Below, piece by piece: positions 4,690 to 5,828 of a stretch of DNA of 5,828 bases. Made by a program: the position numbers and the translations under genes. Source of the DNA: Clostridia bacterium (GTDB lineage: Bacteria; Bacillota; Clostridia; Oscillospirales; CAG-272); NCBI GenBank assembly GCA_900770605.1, contig CAAGKS010000112.1, positions 1 through 5,828 on the forward strand. The letters run 5' to 3'. Position 1 is the stretch's first letter. Each line of letters begins with the position of its first letter. The notes beneath the pieces were generated by a model. It worked only from the letters and a program-made list of their open reading frames with translations, was not told the DNA's origin and searched no databases.

Positions 4690-5482
4690 AACCGCCTATA
4701 CGGCCTTCAAGTCCCGTTGCGTTAACTACCTCGAGGAGCTTTTGCATATGCTCCTTTTTAGGTGGCTCGATGTGAGCCATCGTGTAGCTCCTTCCAAGAC
4801 CTGCGTATTTATCCGATCCTATTCTGTGATAGGGAAGCAGGTGCATTTCCTTGACTGTGCCGAGTGAGCGAGCAAACTCTGCGATGGAGCGTATCTCCTC
4901 CTCGGTATCGTTGAAGGTTGGAATAACGGGAGTTCTTATGATAAGGTGCTTTGCTTCCTTTGCGATCATAGCCGCATTTTCGAGTATGAGCACGTTATCC
5001 TTTGTGGTGAACTCGCGGTGCTTATCACCGTTCGTGTGTTTTATATCCATAAGCACGGTATCAACGTAGGGGAGCAGTCTGCGGATCACGGCAGCGTCTG
5101 CATATCCCGCGGTCTCTATCGCGGTGGATATTCCTCTTTGCTTGGCGCATTTCAAGAGCGCCTCGGAGAAGTCGGGCTGCCACAGGCACTCACCGCCTGA
5201 GAGCGTCACCCCTCCGCCGCCCGAACGGGCGTAATAAACTCGGTCTCGGGATATCTCCTCGATGACCTCTCCTACCGTAACGTCACGTCCGACGGGCTTT
5301 GTGACGCCCGCGGTCGTAATAGCTTCAGTACGAAAATCCTGACTTTCGGGATTACAGCACCATCTGCACCTCAAGGGGCAGCCCTTTAGGAATACGATGG
5401 TTCTTATCCCGGGTCCGTCGTGAATGGAGAAGCGTTGGATATTGAAGATCCTGCCCTTGACCCCGAGTAGATTCTGATCCAT
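4688..5482 (-). CDS. Glycyl radical enzyme activating enzyme (radical SAM)
   Basis: Activase of 264 residues that should use a [4Fe-4S] cluster and S-adenosylmethionine to abstract hydrogen from the GRE glycine. Seen: the N-terminal signature SIHDGPGIRT (19-28), the radical-SAM CxxxCxxC with Cys35, Cys39 and Cys42 (CPLRCRWC), the SAM-binding GGE (96-98, in LSGGECLWQ), DIKH (171-174 region) and the C-terminal LLPYHRIGSDKY. GRE activases for glycerol, choline and hydroxyphenylacetate enzymes are usually near 300 residues and carry a ferredoxin-like insert with extra Cys clusters after CxxxCxxC. Here residues 43-92 contain only Cys43, so that insert is absent and the protein resembles the compact PFL-activase layout. 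It starts 24 bp after the GRE stop with a strong GGGAGGTGA site, so enzyme and activase are made together. Its partner is the adjacent GRE with high confidence. Confidence 0.95.
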   Translation of the reverse strand: MDQNLLGVKGRIFNIQRFSIHDGPGIRTIVFLKGCPLRCRWCCNPESQDFRTEAITTAGVTKPVGRDVTVGEVIEEISRDRVYYARSGGGGVTLSGGECLWQPDFSEALLKCAKQRGISTAIETAGYADAAVIRRLLPYVDTVLMDIKHTNGDKHREFTTKDNVLILENAAMIAKEAKHLIIRTPVIPTFNDTEEEIRSIAEFARSLGTVKEMHLLPYHRIGSDKYAGLGRSYTMAHIEPPKKEHMQKLLEVVNATGLEGRIGG

Positions 5483-5488
5483 CGTTAC

Positions 5489-5497
5489 TCACCTCCC
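5489..5497 (-). promoter_or_regulatory. Strong Shine-Dalgarno site of the activase gene
   Basis: GGGAGGTGA on the minus strand lies 6 nt before the ATG at 5482. It is the longest anti-16S match I see in the window and supports this start. Confidence 0.75.
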
Positions 5498-5506
5498 GAA
5501 GCGCGA

Positions 5507-5828
5507 TCAGAAGCCTTGCTGCTCTGTTCGGTTGATGATGTCTTCCTGCAAGCCCTTTGAGAGCGTGGTGAAGAGGGCAGAGTAGCCTGCAACTCTTACT
5601 ACGAGGGATCTGTATTTTTCAGGATGCTTTTGCGCGTCACGAAGCGTCTCGCGGCTCACTACGTTGAACTGCATGTGGCTGCCCTTCTGATCGAAGTAGC
5701 CGCGCACGAGAGCAACGAAGCTTTCAAGTCCGCTCTCTCCCTCAAGCGCTGAGGGGTGGAACTTCATATTGAAGAGCGTTCCGTTGGACGCTATGTAATG
5801 GTCAAGTCGGGATACGGAGTTTGCCGCC
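5507..5828 (-). CDS. Glycyl radical enzyme, C-terminal part; probable B12-independent 1,2-propanediol dehydratase (5' end beyond window)
   Basis: The last 106 residues of a GRE that is usually about 800-850 long. The reading frame stays open to the window edge, so most of the gene lies to the right. The visible part contains ASNGTLFNMKFHPSAL, then the glycyl radical loop RVAGYSALFTTLSKGLQ and the terminus DIINRTEQQGF, all typical of the dehydratase/choline-lyase branch. The radical glycine is 25 residues from the C-terminus. The active-site Cys/Glu region lies outside the window, so the substrate is inferred from context: the aldolase that yields lactaldehyde and PduA-like pores point to 1,2-propanediol. 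Glycerol dehydratase or choline trimethylamine-lyase would be the alternatives, but choline loci normally lack the aldolase. Any N-terminal targeting extension is also out of view. Confidence 0.93.
   Translation of the reverse strand, partial: AANSVSRLDHYIASNGTLFNMKFHPSALEGESGLESFVALVRGYFDQKGSHMQFNVVSRETLRDAQKHPEKYRSLVVRVAGYSALFTTLSKGLQEDIINRTEQQGF
5585..5587 (-). other. Codon of the catalytic radical glycine
   Basis: The GGC at this position encodes the Gly of RVAGYSA, the residue that carries the stable radical after activation in all characterised GREs. The surrounding motif is intact, so the enzyme should be activatable. Confidence 0.93.

Noticed and set aside
4161..4691. Plus-strand open frame of 176 codons opposite the PduU-like and PduV-like genes
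   Set aside because: It is antisense to two genes with clear family motifs, and its Ser/Thr/Ile-rich product is unlike any known family.
5207..5380. Activase insert lost through a frameshift or assembly error
   Set aside because: The reading frame is continuous on both sides, the linker reads as sensible protein, and TVGEVIEEI joins normally to the GGGGVTLSGGE segment.
1318..5828. Promoter or regulator inside the operon
   Set aside because: No spacing-correct -35/-10 pair, operator palindrome, riboswitch or regulator gene could be supported; gaps are too short and genes too tightly packed.

Overview
The window is a stretch of one minus-strand operon for a glycyl-radical-enzyme bacterial microcompartment (GRM-type BMC). 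Gene order in the direction of transcription, from high to low coordinates, is: C-terminus of a glycyl radical enzyme (GRE), its radical-SAM activase, a EutS/PduU-type permuted shell protein, a EutP/PduV-type small GTPase, a class II (fuculose-phosphate-type) aldolase, a GlcG/PduO-C-like (DUF336) protein, a zinc-type alcohol dehydrogenase, then four hexameric BMC-domain shell proteins, the last cut by the left edge. Gaps are mostly 12-52 bp and one junction overlaps by 1 nt (TAATG), so the set is almost certainly co-transcribed. No gene-free stretch exceeds about 52 bp. No promoter or terminator for the operon is visible; both should lie outside the window.

The pairing of a GRE and activase with a fuculose-phosphate-type aldolase points to the GRM5-like class known from Clostridium phytofermentans and Roseburia inulinivorans. 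In that pathway a 6-deoxyhexose phosphate (L-fuculose-1-P, possibly L-rhamnulose-1-P) is split to DHAP and lactaldehyde, lactaldehyde is reduced to 1,2-propanediol, the B12-independent GRE dehydrates it to propionaldehyde, and the aldehyde goes to propanol and propionyl-CoA/propionate. The CoA-acylating aldehyde dehydrogenase, phosphotransacylase, BMC-P (pentamer) and BMC-T (trimer) proteins are not here and are expected mainly beyond the left edge.

Three enzymes carry short amphipathic terminal helices separated from the catalytic core (C-terminal on the aldolase, N-terminal on the DUF336 protein and the alcohol dehydrogenase). These are the usual BMC encapsulation peptides and mark the three as cargo. 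The four ordinary BMC-H proteins are diverse: two nearly identical PduA-like copies, one with an Ala/Lys-rich tail containing an 11-residue tandem duplication, and one with a pore loop about 9 residues longer than PduA.

The organism is probably an anaerobic, gut-type member of the Firmicutes (Clostridia). This is inferred from strong purine-rich Shine-Dalgarno sites, AT-rich spacers between genes of moderate GC, the oxygen-sensitive GRE chemistry and the GRM5-like content. I cannot assign a genus. The overall system is of a known kind. The points worth a second look are details: a compact activase without the ferredoxin-like insert, the Cys/His cluster before the aldolase targeting helix, the variant shell pores, and a small AT hairpin holding the ribosome binding site of one shell gene.
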